A DNA stretch of 28,242 nucleotides, from assembly GCA_031258995.1 (NCBI GenBank), contig JAIRMB010000058.1, positions 1-28,242 of the forward strand. The letters are read 5' to 3'. Both the position numbers and the translations under genes were made by a program. The notes beneath the pieces are model-generated. The model made no database searches. It saw nothing but the letters and a program-made list of their open reading frames with translations, and was not told the origin of the DNA. How positions within the stretch are numbered: the stretch's first letter is position 1; the number at the start of each line of letters is the position of its first letter. The stretch is from Puniceicoccales bacterium. GTDB lineage: Bacteria > Verrucomicrobiota > Verrucomicrobiia > Opitutales > JAIRLM01. Of this stretch, positions 1-7,467 are shown piece after piece.

Positions 1-1503
1 TTCCCCGCTGAGGCGGATCAGGGTCCCGGACGGCGCCGTCCGGCGACGGTTTGCCCGTGCCAGCTGAATGAGCTGCTTCAGGCCCAGGTGTGCCGGAGGG
101 CCAAAGCGCAACTCCGCGATTCCGCCGTCCACGTCCTCTTCGCACTCTTGAATTTCTGCCCCCATGGTGGCCCAGGCGGCTTGTCCGTCGGTGATCTGCA
201 GCAGCGCCCCCATGGGAATGGCAGGCACCTCTTCCTCCGCCAGCCGCACGGTGCCCTCGTAGGGAGAAGCGGAAAGACTTTCAAAAAATGCCTGGGCGAG
301 CCCCTCCGGCGCTTCCTCTTCCGGCGCATAGGTGGAAAGTCGGGAGTAGGTGGCCGTTTGGCCATCGGTGGCAAGGAAGCGGACGGCCACGTCCTGGCCG
401 GCGACGGCAACGCCCTCCTTTTCGGAGGCGACGGTGGCCCGAGCGACGTCCGATTCGCAATCGACGGCCATCCAGTCGGAAATGCAGCCCGTCAGCAGCT
501 CGCGGGGGAGCGTCGAATCGCGGGAGACGCTCAACAACTGCAAATTTTCCACATTTTCCAGGGCAGGCAGGTGCCTTTTCCACCAAAGCTCCGAACTCAG
601 CGAAACCGTTCCCGTGGAAATTTTCTGTGTGACGTACTGGCTGTTAGAGCCTTCCAACTCGACCGTTAGCACCAGCGCCCGCGGCCGGTTTTCCTCTCCG
701 TCGGGCGGATAGCGGTCCACCTGCAGGGTTTGCCAAACTTTTCCGCCGGCCCTATGCGTGCGTTCGTACTTGATGGCGACGGCTTGAAGTTGCAGGTCCG
801 GACGGGGCGCGATAGAGAGGGATTGTAGGGAGCCGGCGGCCAGGGAAACGGAAAAAAACGGTGCCGTGGACCGGTCCGCAAAATGCAGCACGGGGATTTC
901 CGCCGAATAGTCGAACCAGCTGCGGACGGCGGGTGCCCAGCGGAGGACCCGCTGGATGGCCTCGGCGCAGCTCAGGTCCCGGCATTCGTCCAGAGGAAAT
1001 GTGCCGGCAAGGGTTTCCATCGGAATCTCGTAGGCCAGGGCTGCCCCGGCATCGATGGCGTAGTCCAAAATTTGCAGCAGCTGTTCGCGGACCGTCAGCC
1101 GATCGCCGGTAGACCCTTGCCCCAGTATGATGTGGCTCTTCCAAGCCGTAGCGAGCTCACTTTCCGGATCTTCCGGATCCTCCGCCATGCTCCAGGGCTG
1201 CTGGTAGACAATATTTTCTAGATCCCACCAAGGTCCGCCGATCTGGTAATTTCTGGCCTCCTCCTCCCCAGACCCAAAAGTTGGCAGGCCTATTATTTTG
1301 CCACTAAACCAAATGACATCTGGCCGGCGAATGCGAACGAAAGTAAAGGGCTCAATGGCCAGCGGAGCTGTTAGCGCGACGGCAGATTCCTGACGAAAAG
1401 TGACCGTGTCCCGGCCCTGGTTCAGTCGCCGGCGGCGGAGTCGGCTCAACCCTAAGACGGAGAAGGTTTGTTCCCCGTCGCCCCAATCGATGGTCCAATT
1501 CAC
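1..1503 (-). CDS. Phage tail hub-like protein, partial (C-terminus beyond left edge)
   Basis: An open frame of 501 codons runs on the minus strand from GTG at 1503 to the window edge with no stop. The GTG overlaps the stop of the preceding small gene (GTGA), and AGGA lies about 7 nt upstream, which supports this start. The N-terminus (NWTIDWGDGEQTFSVLGLS) leads to a segment with GPWWDLENIVYQQPW near residues 90-105, then a region with LGQGSTGDRLTVREQLLQIL. This order resembles tail proteins of the gpD/gp27 hub type, which sit at the tip of the tail tube. The distal part ends in FGPPAHLGLKQLIQLARANR. The gene is third in a minus-strand tail operon after a tail-fibre-like gene and a coiled-coil protein. 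The hub assignment is by resemblance and gene order. It could be another baseplate or tail-tip protein. Confidence 0.6.
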   Translation of the reverse strand, partial: MNWTIDWGDGEQTFSVLGLSRLRRRRLNQGRDTVTFRQESAVALTAPLAIEPFTFVRIRRPDVIWFSGKIIGLPTFGSGEEEARNYQIGGPWWDLENIVYQQPWSMAEDPEDPESELATAWKSHIILGQGSTGDRLTVREQLLQILDYAIDAGAALAYEIPMETLAGTFPLDECRDLSCAEAIQRVLRWAPAVRSWFDYSAEIPVLHFADRSTAPFFSVSLAAGSLQSLSIAPRPDLQLQAVAIKYERTHRAGGKVWQTLQVDRYPPDGEENRPRALVLTVELEGSNSQYVTQKISTGTVSLSSELWWKRHLPALENVENLQLLSVSRDSTLPRELLTGCISDWMAVDCESDVARATVASEKEGVAVAGQDVAVRFLATDGQTATYSRLSTYAPEEEAPEGLAQAFFESLSASPYEGTVRLAEEEVPAIPMGALLQITDGQAAWATMGAEIQECEEDVDGGIAELRFGPPAHLGLKQLIQLARANRRRTAPSGTLIRLSGE

Positions 1504-1625
1504 GGCTCATTCCTCAGGGACTGCAGCTGCAGTTCCAGCTCGCCGATGCGCCGCTCCAGTTCATCGATACGCTGGCGCATGTCGTAGATTTGCCGAAGGA
1601 ATTCTAAGGAAATGTCGCTGTCCAC
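1500..1625 (-). CDS. Small coiled-coil phage protein (41 aa)
   Basis: The gene starts at GTG 1625, with GAGGA 8 nt upstream, and ends at TGA 1500-1502, overlapping the next start. The product is about 41 residues. From residue 16 it is a regular heptad (MRQRIDELERRIGELELQL), predicting a short coiled coil. It lies between the tail-fibre-like gene and the hub-like gene, with about 11 nt between its start and the stop upstream, so it is co-transcribed and probably co-translated. It may be a small trimerisation or assembly factor for the tail tip. No named family is recognised. A longer reading upstream to 1703 only shadows the tail-fibre C-terminus, and the SD position argues for the short form. 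Confidence 0.6.
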   Translation of the reverse strand: MDSDISLEFLRQIYDMRQRIDELERRIGELELQLQSLRNEP

Positions 1626-1636
1626 GGGGCCGGTCC

Positions 1637-3499
1637 TCAATAGTTGGCGATGGGGTCCTGAAAGGTCCAGACCAGCACGCCGAAGCCATAGATAGTTTGC
1701 CATTTGGCTTCTCCATCCCCGCTGGCCGTGCGTGCAACGGTGAACCCGAAACGGGTGATATTCACCACATCGGCAATGGCTGCGGCCGGAAAGCCTACGG
1801 GAGTAGATTCATCCGTCGCGCGAATGCAGATAGGCACCAATTCCATGGGCGCTACGAAGGTGCAGTGCTCGTAGACTACCTCTCCGGCAGACACGGACCC
1901 GCTAAATGCGGAACTTATGCGGGCAAAGCGCTGGCAGCTGTTGATGTAGTCGGAGCCCCAACTTCGCGCCCGGTAGGGCGCCGGCTCGGAGCCAATGGCT
2001 ATGGTCGGCCGGGCCAGATAGAAACGATAGTCATCGGGCAGAGAGGATCCGGACCCGAACGGCGTGTGGGTCAAAGTAATGCAGAACATTTTCACATTGC
2101 TGCCCAGGGAGAATGTGAAGCTGTGCCGAACGAAATCCGTCGTGGATCCGGCCGTAATTTCTCCGAAGGTGGCGACCACAGCACCGCCATTGCTATATGT
2201 CCCAGTTGCATCGACCTTTAAAGAAGGTAAACCGCTAGTGGAAGCTGTGACGGAAAGCATAAGGCCGTTGCCCGTCTTTTGGAGTGGGAATCCAGCGCCA
2301 AATTTAAATTCCACGGAAAAAGTAACTGTCTTGCCGACGAAGGGAGTCGTTTCTTTCTTGGTGAAAGGCCGGTTCATGTAATAGACACCAGTCCCTGGGC
2401 TGCCGGAGGGGCGGTAGAAAACGATGGCGTCTGCTCCCGTCGTACTTTCGAAAAAGTTCTTGGGGGACGCGGTAACGGTGGATTGGCCGATTAGCCAGCC
2501 ATCCAGGGCACAGACACCCCCCGTGCTGATAAAATAGGGTCTTTCCACGTAGCTGCTGAAGAATGGCCGAAGGCTTCCAGGCCAGAGGTTATCGGGATCC
2601 GGTACGGCAATGGGAATCGCAGCGATCTGCCCGTCCGCGTAGTCCTTGGCGTTCTGTAGCACTTGGCCATCGGCCGTGTCCGCGTAGTCCTTGGCATTCT
2701 GTAGCGCCTCAGCATCTGCCGCGTCTGCGTAGTCCTTGGCGTTCTGTAGCGCCTCAGCATCTGCCGCGTCTGCGTAGTCCTTGGCGTTTTGTAGCACTTG
2801 GCCATCGGCCGCGTCCGCGTAGGCTTTGGCACTGTGCTGGGTGGGCACGGCCTCTACGGAATCGGAGGCCATATCTTCCTCGTTCATCGCCGTCAACAGC
2901 GCCGCTGAGCCGAGGCCCAGGCTCTGCCGTGCCGAGGCGCAGTCGGAAAGATCGGCTAAATTTGCACTTTTCTTCGCAAAAAGACTATCGCAGCGGATCT
3001 TATCGTAAAACCGTTCCAGCGGTTCCGGCGGTTGGGATGGGACCCCTGCGGAAGATTCCCGTACGGTGATCCGCCCGGCGGCAAAGGCAACCGTGTCGGG
3101 CGGATCATCGTACGTTTGGATCCAGACGGCGAGCCAGCATTCACCGGCCGGAAGGGCGGTTTCTTCGCCGGTGAATTCCGCGACGGCCTGCTGGCCCGTG
3201 CCCGCTTCCCAGTCGGCCGCGGTCGCTTCCTGGTCCAGCAGATCCGCCGGAATGCGGCACTGCAGAAGCGGCGCTACTTCTGCGGCGGGCGGCCGATCGT
3301 GGGGGCCCATTTCTTTTACCTCAACCACCAATTCCGCCACGTTGGCCAGGTCCTGCCAGACGTCCCGACGGAAGAGGGCCAGTTCTACGCGTAGGGCGCT
3401 GCCCCGCCAGATGCTGACTTTCTTTCCGTCCGCCCCCTTCACGGGACCATCGAAGTAGTCGCCGTCGCAGGCGATGCGTACCGTTGCTATGCTTGCCAT
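1637..3499 (-). CDS. Phage tail-fibre / receptor-binding-like protein with tandem repeats
   Basis: The gene encodes 620 residues from ATG 3499, chosen because GAGGAG lies 8 nt upstream. The ORF stays open to 3544, but that part lacks an SD. The N-terminal ~160 residues (MASIATVRIACDGDYFDGP) look like a beta-rich baseplate-attachment domain. Near residues 185-210 is LADLSDCASARQSLGLGSAA, matching the classic tail-fibre motif of the form NLSDL..A..ARxxLGLG. Residues ~224-290 hold four and a half copies of a 15-residue repeat (KDYADAADAEALQNA type), probably a trimeric shaft. The C-terminal ~300 residues are beta-rich and contain FVGKTVTFSVEFKFGAG, like a carbohydrate-binding jelly roll, fitting host-surface recognition. 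The family is inferred from motifs and gene order. Confidence 0.7.
   Translation of the reverse strand: MASIATVRIACDGDYFDGPVKGADGKKVSIWRGSALRVELALFRRDVWQDLANVAELVVEVKEMGPHDRPPAAEVAPLLQCRIPADLLDQEATAADWEAGTGQQAVAEFTGEETALPAGECWLAVWIQTYDDPPDTVAFAAGRITVRESSAGVPSQPPEPLERFYDKIRCDSLFAKKSANLADLSDCASARQSLGLGSAALLTAMNEEDMASDSVEAVPTQHSAKAYADAADGQVLQNAKDYADAADAEALQNAKDYADAADAEALQNAKDYADTADGQVLQNAKDYADGQIAAIPIAVPDPDNLWPGSLRPFFSSYVERPYFISTGGVCALDGWLIGQSTVTASPKNFFESTTGADAIVFYRPSGSPGTGVYYMNRPFTKKETTPFVGKTVTFSVEFKFGAGFPLQKTGNGLMLSVTASTSGLPSLKVDATGTYSNGGAVVATFGEITAGSTTDFVRHSFTFSLGSNVKMFCITLTHTPFGSGSSLPDDYRFYLARPTIAIGSEPAPYRARSWGSDYINSCQRFARISSAFSGSVSAGEVVYEHCTFVAPMELVPICIRATDESTPVGFPAAAIADVVNITRFGFTVARTASGDGEAKWQTIYGFGVLVWTFQDPIANY
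2630..2826 (-). repeat. 45-bp tandem coding repeat, about 4.5 copies
   Basis: On the plus strand, blocks beginning gcgtagtccttggcgttct recur every 45 bp, each coding 15 residues of the tail-fibre shaft. The two central copies are almost identical at the nucleotide level, while the outer copies differ (GQV replacing AEA), suggesting recent duplication of the central unit. The 45-bp length preserves frame, so copy-number change would shorten or lengthen the shaft. Confidence 0.85.
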
Positions 3500-3648
3500 T
3501 GTGCCAGCTCCTCTGTGGGTGGACCTGTGGACTTCCAGGCCCACGCGCTACGGGACCAGTCTAGCAGGCAGTCGGCGCTCCATTTCCCATCCGCTGGCCC
3601 TATCGGCTCCGTTGGTCCGGCCCACTGCGTTGGGGCCGGAACGCTCAC
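3487..3648 (-). CDS. Small Trp-rich ORF upstream of tail-fibre gene (53 aa)
   Basis: GTG 3648 opens a 53-residue frame ending in TAG at 3487-3489. It overlaps the first 13 nt of the tail-fibre-like gene, whose SD (GAGGAG) lies inside it. The product contains six tryptophans (TQWAG, GKWSAD, LDWSRSAWAWKS, AQWQA) and an acidic C-terminal stretch. An in-frame TGA directly precedes the GTG. Overlap with the downstream start is typical of phage operons. No family is recognised, no SD is evident for this GTG, and short GC-rich frames occur by chance, so confidence is modest. Confidence 0.35.
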   Translation of the reverse strand: MSVPAPTQWAGPTEPIGPADGKWSADCLLDWSRSAWAWKSTGPPTEELAQWQA

Positions 3649-3840
3649 TCAATGAAAGATGGAAAATTTTTGACAACTGTGTCGACGAATGTCAAACTGC
3701 ACTGGATGTGTCGGGAAGTTGGGAGACTGGGGTACTTGTCGTTCGAGCCGAAAACGGTCCCAGTACGCCTTCGCAGAATCTCAGTGTGGGAGCGGGACAA
3801 GGCGCGCCCAGACACGGGCGCAACAACGCGCCGGCGGCCG
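3649..3840. other. Ambiguous region between the phage module and the glycosyltransferase gene
   Basis: Several frames are open on both strands and none is convincing. A minus-strand frame ending at TGA 3645-3647 overlaps the GTG of the Trp-rich ORF and reads TGTVFGSNDKYPSLP near its middle. It could be the end of another phage gene, possibly from GTG or TTG starts near 3800, but has no SD. A plus-strand frame continues into the glycosyltransferase from 3652, but its translation there is Arg-rich and unlike a protein domain. This may be the junction between prophage and chromosome. No att-like repeat was seen. Confidence 0.3.
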
Positions 3841-4947
3841 ATGCCGTATCCGCTCCGCTATCGCCTAGCCGCTGGCCGACGGTGCCCTTTTAACGAAAAG
3901 AACAGCGCGCCGACAAAATTTTCAGAAAAACTGAGCGCCCTATGGCAAACGGGAAAGCCACTTCCCGAAGCGGACGGCTCCCCGCGCATCGTTTTCCTTG
4001 TCCCGCCGTGGCCAGCAGAAGGCGCGTTAGCCCAGCGCATCATGGAGCTGCTGGCCGAACGGGGCTGGGAATGTTGCCAGTGCGGCGAAGATTTTGCCGA
4101 ACCGATGGAGTTCGTTCGCCCCTCTATCGTGTTGAGCATGTGGCCAAAATTCGCTCCACCGGCCCATATTCCGGCTGTCCAATTTTGGCCGAATCAATTT
4201 GCTCCTGGAAGCGGCCCCTTCCGCACCGCATCTCGCTATCGTTACTTCCTTCATGGAACTCCAGAGGTACGAAGGTTGGCTGGCCATGTGACGCAGAGCG
4301 GGAGAAAGGTCCGTTCCCTGCCGGTGCTTTTGTCCGTACGGGCGACTGATTTTTGCGATACGCCCAAGCGAAGGCTATTTTACAGCGCGGGCGGTTGGGA
4401 CCACCGGCGGGGTACGCTCTATCGTACGCTCTATGAGGAACTTGATCGAACCGGCTACTTGGAAACCTACGGCAATGCTTCGCTTTTTAAAAAGACGACA
4501 CCGAATTCCTACTGTGGCACCATCACAGATCAGAAGCTTTTTTTGGAACGAATGAAGGCGGCCGGCGTGGCTCTCGTATTACACAGCGACGAGCATTTGA
4601 ACACTGGCACCAACTCTTCCCGCCTTTTCGAGGCGGCCGCCGCATCTTGCGTAATCATCAGCGATTGACATCCCTTCGCCGTGAAGAATTTCGGCGATTC
4701 CGTGATCTACATCGACCACGACATCAGTCCGCTAGAAATGTTCAAGCAAATCGACGGCCACATGCGCCGAATTTTGGAAAACCCGCAGGAGGCCACCGAA
4801 TTAGCTCGCCGCGCTCACCGCATTTTCGCCGAAAATTTCTCAATGGAGAAAGAAGTGGACAAAATTGATAGATTTTTCCGGGAAATAATCGCGGAAAATA
4901 ACACAACTCAATACGCCCGTGAATCTTCCGCGCCGCGCGAGAGCTAG
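3841..4947 (+). pseudogene. Glycosyltransferase (GT1-like, C-terminal PF13524-type domain) with in-frame TGA
   Basis: One continuous plus-strand frame encodes a GT-B-like glycosyltransferase broken by TGA at 4666-4668. The upstream part has an N-terminal Rossmann-like strand (PRIVFLVPPWPAEGALAQRI), a middle linker (FYSAGGWDHRRGTLYRTLYE) and the nucleotide-sugar region LNTGTNSSRLFEAAAASCVIISD. The frame resumes immediately after the stop with HPFAVKNFGDSVIYIDHD and a helical tail ending at TAG 4947. The two halves are in the same frame and together make one typical C-terminal domain, so a single substitution (for example CGA to TGA) explains the break. The true start is unclear. ATG 3841 is in frame but has no good SD, and an N-terminal truncation is possible. 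The 3' end overlaps ompH convergently by 4 nt. A sequencing error or stop readthrough are alternatives. Confidence 0.7.
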
Positions 4948-5507
4948 TCATCGTCGCTATTAAGGCAGTCGATGACATCGTCCGTGATGTCCATGGCGGA
5001 GGCGGCATAGAGAATGGCTCCGGAGGAGACGTTGAAGGCCATCTGCACTTTTTTCTTTTTGGCAATCTTCTCCGCTACTTGCCGTATCTCTTCGATGTGC
5101 TTGCTCACAAATTCCTCGCGCCGCTCCATCAATTCCCGATCCGTCTGTTGGCGAAAGGCGTTCACTTCAATTTCTTTCTTGCGAACTTCGTCCGCTTTTT
5201 CCTCGCCCTGTTTGCGCAATTTTTCCCGAGCCGTTTCGCTCAGGGCCGGATTGTCCATGCGCTCTTCGATATCTTGCAATTCTTTGGCAAGCGCAACGCC
5301 CTCATCTAGCATGGTGCGCATCTCGGCCTGGGCCCGTTCCACGGCCCGCTGAAATTGTTCTTTGGAGCGCTCTGCCCGCTGGTAGCCGGCATAGACCTTC
5401 GCCACATCCACTGTCACGGCGCTGAATGGCGGAGTGGACTGGCCGAAGGCCGCCACAGACGCTCCACCGCAAATCACTGCAATCGAAAGTAGAATTTTTC
5501 TTCTCAT
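4944..5507 (-). CDS. OmpH/Skp-family periplasmic chaperone
   Basis: The product is 187 residues. An N-terminal signal peptide (MRRKILLSIAVICGGASVAAFGQ) suggests cleavage near residue 22. A short beta strand (FSAVTVDVAKVYAGYQRAE) follows, then a long charged coiled coil (about 45-140) and a C-terminal strand (VQMAFNVSSGAILYA). This is the Skp/OmpH fold: a trimeric periplasmic chaperone that holds unfolded outer-membrane proteins. In E. coli Skp is near 160 residues; this one has a longer coiled coil and an acidic tail (DCLNSDDD). Start ATG 5507 has GGGGA about 8 nt upstream and lies just after the stop of the small ORF at 5511. It is last in the mla operon. Confidence 0.85.
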   Translation of the reverse strand: MRRKILLSIAVICGGASVAAFGQSTPPFSAVTVDVAKVYAGYQRAERSKEQFQRAVERAQAEMRTMLDEGVALAKELQDIEERMDNPALSETAREKLRKQGEEKADEVRKKEIEVNAFRQQTDRELMERREEFVSKHIEEIRQVAEKIAKKKKVQMAFNVSSGAILYAASAMDITDDVIDCLNSDDD

Positions 5508-5510
5508 CGC

Positions 5511-5639
5511 CTATTTCCCCTTCCCGAATTTTGTGGCGACTTGCCGTCGCCCGACAACACTATTTCCGTCCACTTCAAAAATTGAATCTCGGCCGCGGAA
5601 CTTTTCGATCGCAAAAATGGGTTTCGCGCTGCGACTCAC
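5511..5639 (-). CDS. Undescribed 42-aa ORF between mlaD and ompH
   Basis: GTG 5639 overlaps the mlaD stop (GTGA), and the frame ends with TAG at 5511-5513, 3 nt before the ompH ATG. It therefore exactly fills the gap between two convincing genes. The product is basic: it begins SRSAKPIFAIEKFRGRD, continues SIFEVDGNSVVGRRQV and ends in KFGKGK, with no signal peptide or membrane segment. No family is recognised. Exact packing and stop-start coupling on one side support expression. The lack of a strong SD and the short length limit confidence. Confidence 0.5.
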   Translation of the reverse strand: MSRSAKPIFAIEKFRGRDSIFEVDGNSVVGRRQVATKFGKGK

Positions 5640-6664
5640 CGGAACATGCCGTCCTTGGGGCGACCGAAGAGGAGCGCTCGAGGGTTTTCTTCTAAGAACT
5701 CAAAAAACAAGCGAACGGCTTGGGAGGCTGCGTCCGCGCTGCGAAGGAGCCGTTCCGCGGAAACGGCAAAGGACGAATTGGGGCACAGAAACTCGGAAAG
5801 ACCTTCGGCGCTACGGGAAACATTCGCAAGGGAACGGCGAAGGTCGGGTAGGGCGGGTTGCAGTTCCTGGCTGACGGCCGTGGATAGTTCGGCCAAATTT
5901 TGGAAAAGTACGGCAAAAGAATGTGCGATGCGGCGGGTGTCATCGCTGTTCGCTGCGTTCGCTACGGTGCGAAATAGATCGGTGACGGACCGAGATAGGT
6001 CGGTCCAGTCGATGGCGGCCAAGGACCGCACGATGTGTTCGATGGAATCCCCAATGGTAGAAAAATTTATGTGGCTTATGCCATCGGCGATGCCGATCAG
6101 TTGGTCACTAAGGCTTTCCAAATTGCTGGGGCGGGTGGGAATTTTCGGCACGCCGTCCGCATCCGGCCGTAAATAATTGCTGGCCAAAGTGGGAACATAC
6201 TCCAACTCTACGAAGAGTTTGCCGGTGACAAAACTTTCTATTTGAAGAGAGCCCACCATGCCGATGATGAGAGGAGAGCGGCTGAACTTAGAGCGGACGG
6301 AAACGCTCTTTTTCGCCTGTGCTATGGAACATTTCTCCTGTTGATCCTCCGCCAACCGAAGTCGCTCACGCCGGCCCGCCCGCCAATAGGCATCTTCTAG
6401 GATGATGGTTACCGGCACCTGCACGCTTTTTCGGCCCGGGTCGAAGTGGGCTACCACTTTCTTTACCTGTCCGATGCGTACACCGTGCAACTTCACCGGT
6501 GCGCCCACTTCCAGGCCATTGACGGACTCGTTGAAGTAGAGAACGAACGTGTGCGTGTGCCCACCAAAAATGGGCCTCCCCGTAAAAAAAATGACGGCGG
6601 CAATAAAAGCCAACACGGCACCGGTCACAAAGATACCGACGGAGGCGGAATCTTTTAATTTCAT
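5636..6664 (-). CDS. mlaD: MlaD/MCE-domain lipid-transport protein
   Basis: The product has 342 residues from ATG 6664, which overlaps the mlaF stop (ATGA); the frame is open further upstream but only shadows mlaF. A single N-terminal membrane anchor (SVGIFVTGAVLAFIAAVIFF, about 8-27) is followed by an MCE domain (about 36-170) containing VNGLEVGAPVKLHGVRIGQV, the hallmark of MlaD/Mce proteins. The C-terminal half is helical and amphipathic (ISHINFSTIGDSIEHIVRSL onward), as in longer MCE proteins. It should be the periplasmic substrate-binding component of an ABC transporter moving phospholipids between the two membranes, working with the MlaE and MlaF products beside it. E. coli MlaD is shorter (near 180 residues), so this is a long MCE type. 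Confidence 0.88.
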   Translation of the reverse strand: MKLKDSASVGIFVTGAVLAFIAAVIFFTGRPIFGGHTHTFVLYFNESVNGLEVGAPVKLHGVRIGQVKKVVAHFDPGRKSVQVPVTIILEDAYWRAGRRERLRLAEDQQEKCSIAQAKKSVSVRSKFSRSPLIIGMVGSLQIESFVTGKLFVELEYVPTLASNYLRPDADGVPKIPTRPSNLESLSDQLIGIADGISHINFSTIGDSIEHIVRSLAAIDWTDLSRSVTDLFRTVANAANSDDTRRIAHSFAVLFQNLAELSTAVSQELQPALPDLRRSLANVSRSAEGLSEFLCPNSSFAVSAERLLRSADAASQAVRLFFEFLEENPRALLFGRPKDGMFR

Positions 6665-7464
6665 GGTGCGATGCTCCGTGTGGCCGTCCTTCTTTTTCCC
6701 TCCAGGCCGCTGCCCCAAAAAAAGTCCCGCACGGCCCGATGGGGCGACTTTTTCGACATTTCCGCCGGCGGGGCGATCTGCAGCAGGGAGTGGCTCTCCC
6801 GGTCCAGAAAGGCCGTTCGATCGGAAATGCGTCGAATGCTATTCAGATCATGCGTAATTAGCACAATAGCAGTTCTATAACATGCGCGGATCTGCAAAAT
6901 GAGCTCGTCCAACTGCCGGGAAGCGACCGGATCCAGGCCGGTCGAGGGTTCATCGAAGAAAAGCAGAGGCGGGTCTAGGGCTATGGCGCGGGCGATAGCG
7001 GCCCTCCGAGCCATGCCTCCGGAAATTTGGCTGGGATAAAAATGCTCGAAACCGCCCAGTCCGACGAGGGCCAGTTTGAAGGCAGCCAGCTCGGTAGTTT
7101 CTTCATCGTTAAGCTCTAGATAGTTTCGAATTGGTAGGGAAACATTTTCTAATAGCGTTAGAGAGGTCCAGAGGGCGCCCTCCTGGAATAGTACGCCGTA
7201 GCTGTGCGGCACAGCGGCTCCACCCCGCATCAACAGCTCCGCTGGGTTTGCTCCGCAAAGCCGTACGGTGCCGGCGGCGGGCAAGTCCAAGCCCAAAAGG
7301 ATCCGCAGTAGCGAACTTTTTCCGCAACCGCTTGCCCCGATGATGGAAAAAATTTCCCCCGGAGCGACAGAAAAGCTAACCCCCTGCAATAGGAGGCGGC
7401 TCCCACGCTGAATGGCCAACTCCATCACCGCCAGGACCGGCTGAATCTGTTGCCCCGTTTCCAT
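6661..7464 (-). CDS. mlaF: MlaF-like ABC transporter ATPase
   Basis: The product has 267 residues with a complete nucleotide-binding domain: Walker A GASGCGKSS at 43-51, Q-loop LFQEGALW with Gln94 (a sequence typical of the MlaF/Ttg2A group), signature ISGGMARR at 147-154, Walker B LLFFDEPSTGLDP with D171/E172, and H-loop ITHD with His205. It powers lipid transport through MlaE. ATG 7464 is 3 nt after the mlaE stop. No good SD is seen, so translation probably depends on coupling to mlaE. The stop overlaps the mlaD start. Length matches the family (about 270). Confidence 0.93.
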   Translation of the reverse strand: METGQQIQPVLAVMELAIQRGSRLLLQGVSFSVAPGEIFSIIGASGCGKSSLLRILLGLDLPAAGTVRLCGANPAELLMRGGAAVPHSYGVLFQEGALWTSLTLLENVSLPIRNYLELNDEETTELAAFKLALVGLGGFEHFYPSQISGGMARRAAIARAIALDPPLLFFDEPSTGLDPVASRQLDELILQIRACYRTAIVLITHDLNSIRRISDRTAFLDRESHSLLQIAPPAEMSKKSPHRAVRDFFWGSGLEGKRRTATRSIAP

Positions 7465-7467
7465 GGA

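Noticed and set aside
2630..2826. CRISPR array
   Set aside because: The repeats are contiguous 45-bp coding units without spacers.
1400..3458. Long plus-strand open frames (for example 1400-2221 and 2563-3069)
   Set aside because: They are antisense to the tail operon, their translations are Arg/Ser-rich or repeat artefacts, and the minus-strand genes have SDs and recognisable motifs.
3645..3800. Minus-strand ORF ending in the GTGA overlap before the Trp-rich ORF
   Set aside because: The end looks coding, but there is no supported start codon or SD, and competing frames on both strands are also open; left as an ambiguous region.
4666..4668. Recoding of TGA as tryptophan in this organism
   Set aside because: Many convincing genes here (mlaD, mlaF, mlaE, frr, amidase, tgt, mnmE, nth, rpmE2) end with TGA, so it is a normal stop.
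4666..4696. TGA at 4666 as a selenocysteine codon, with a small hairpin (CGCCG/CGGCG) just downstream
   Set aside because: The hairpin loop lacks the features of bacterial SECIS elements, the position is not a redox site in this glycosyltransferase family, and no selenocysteine machinery is in the window.
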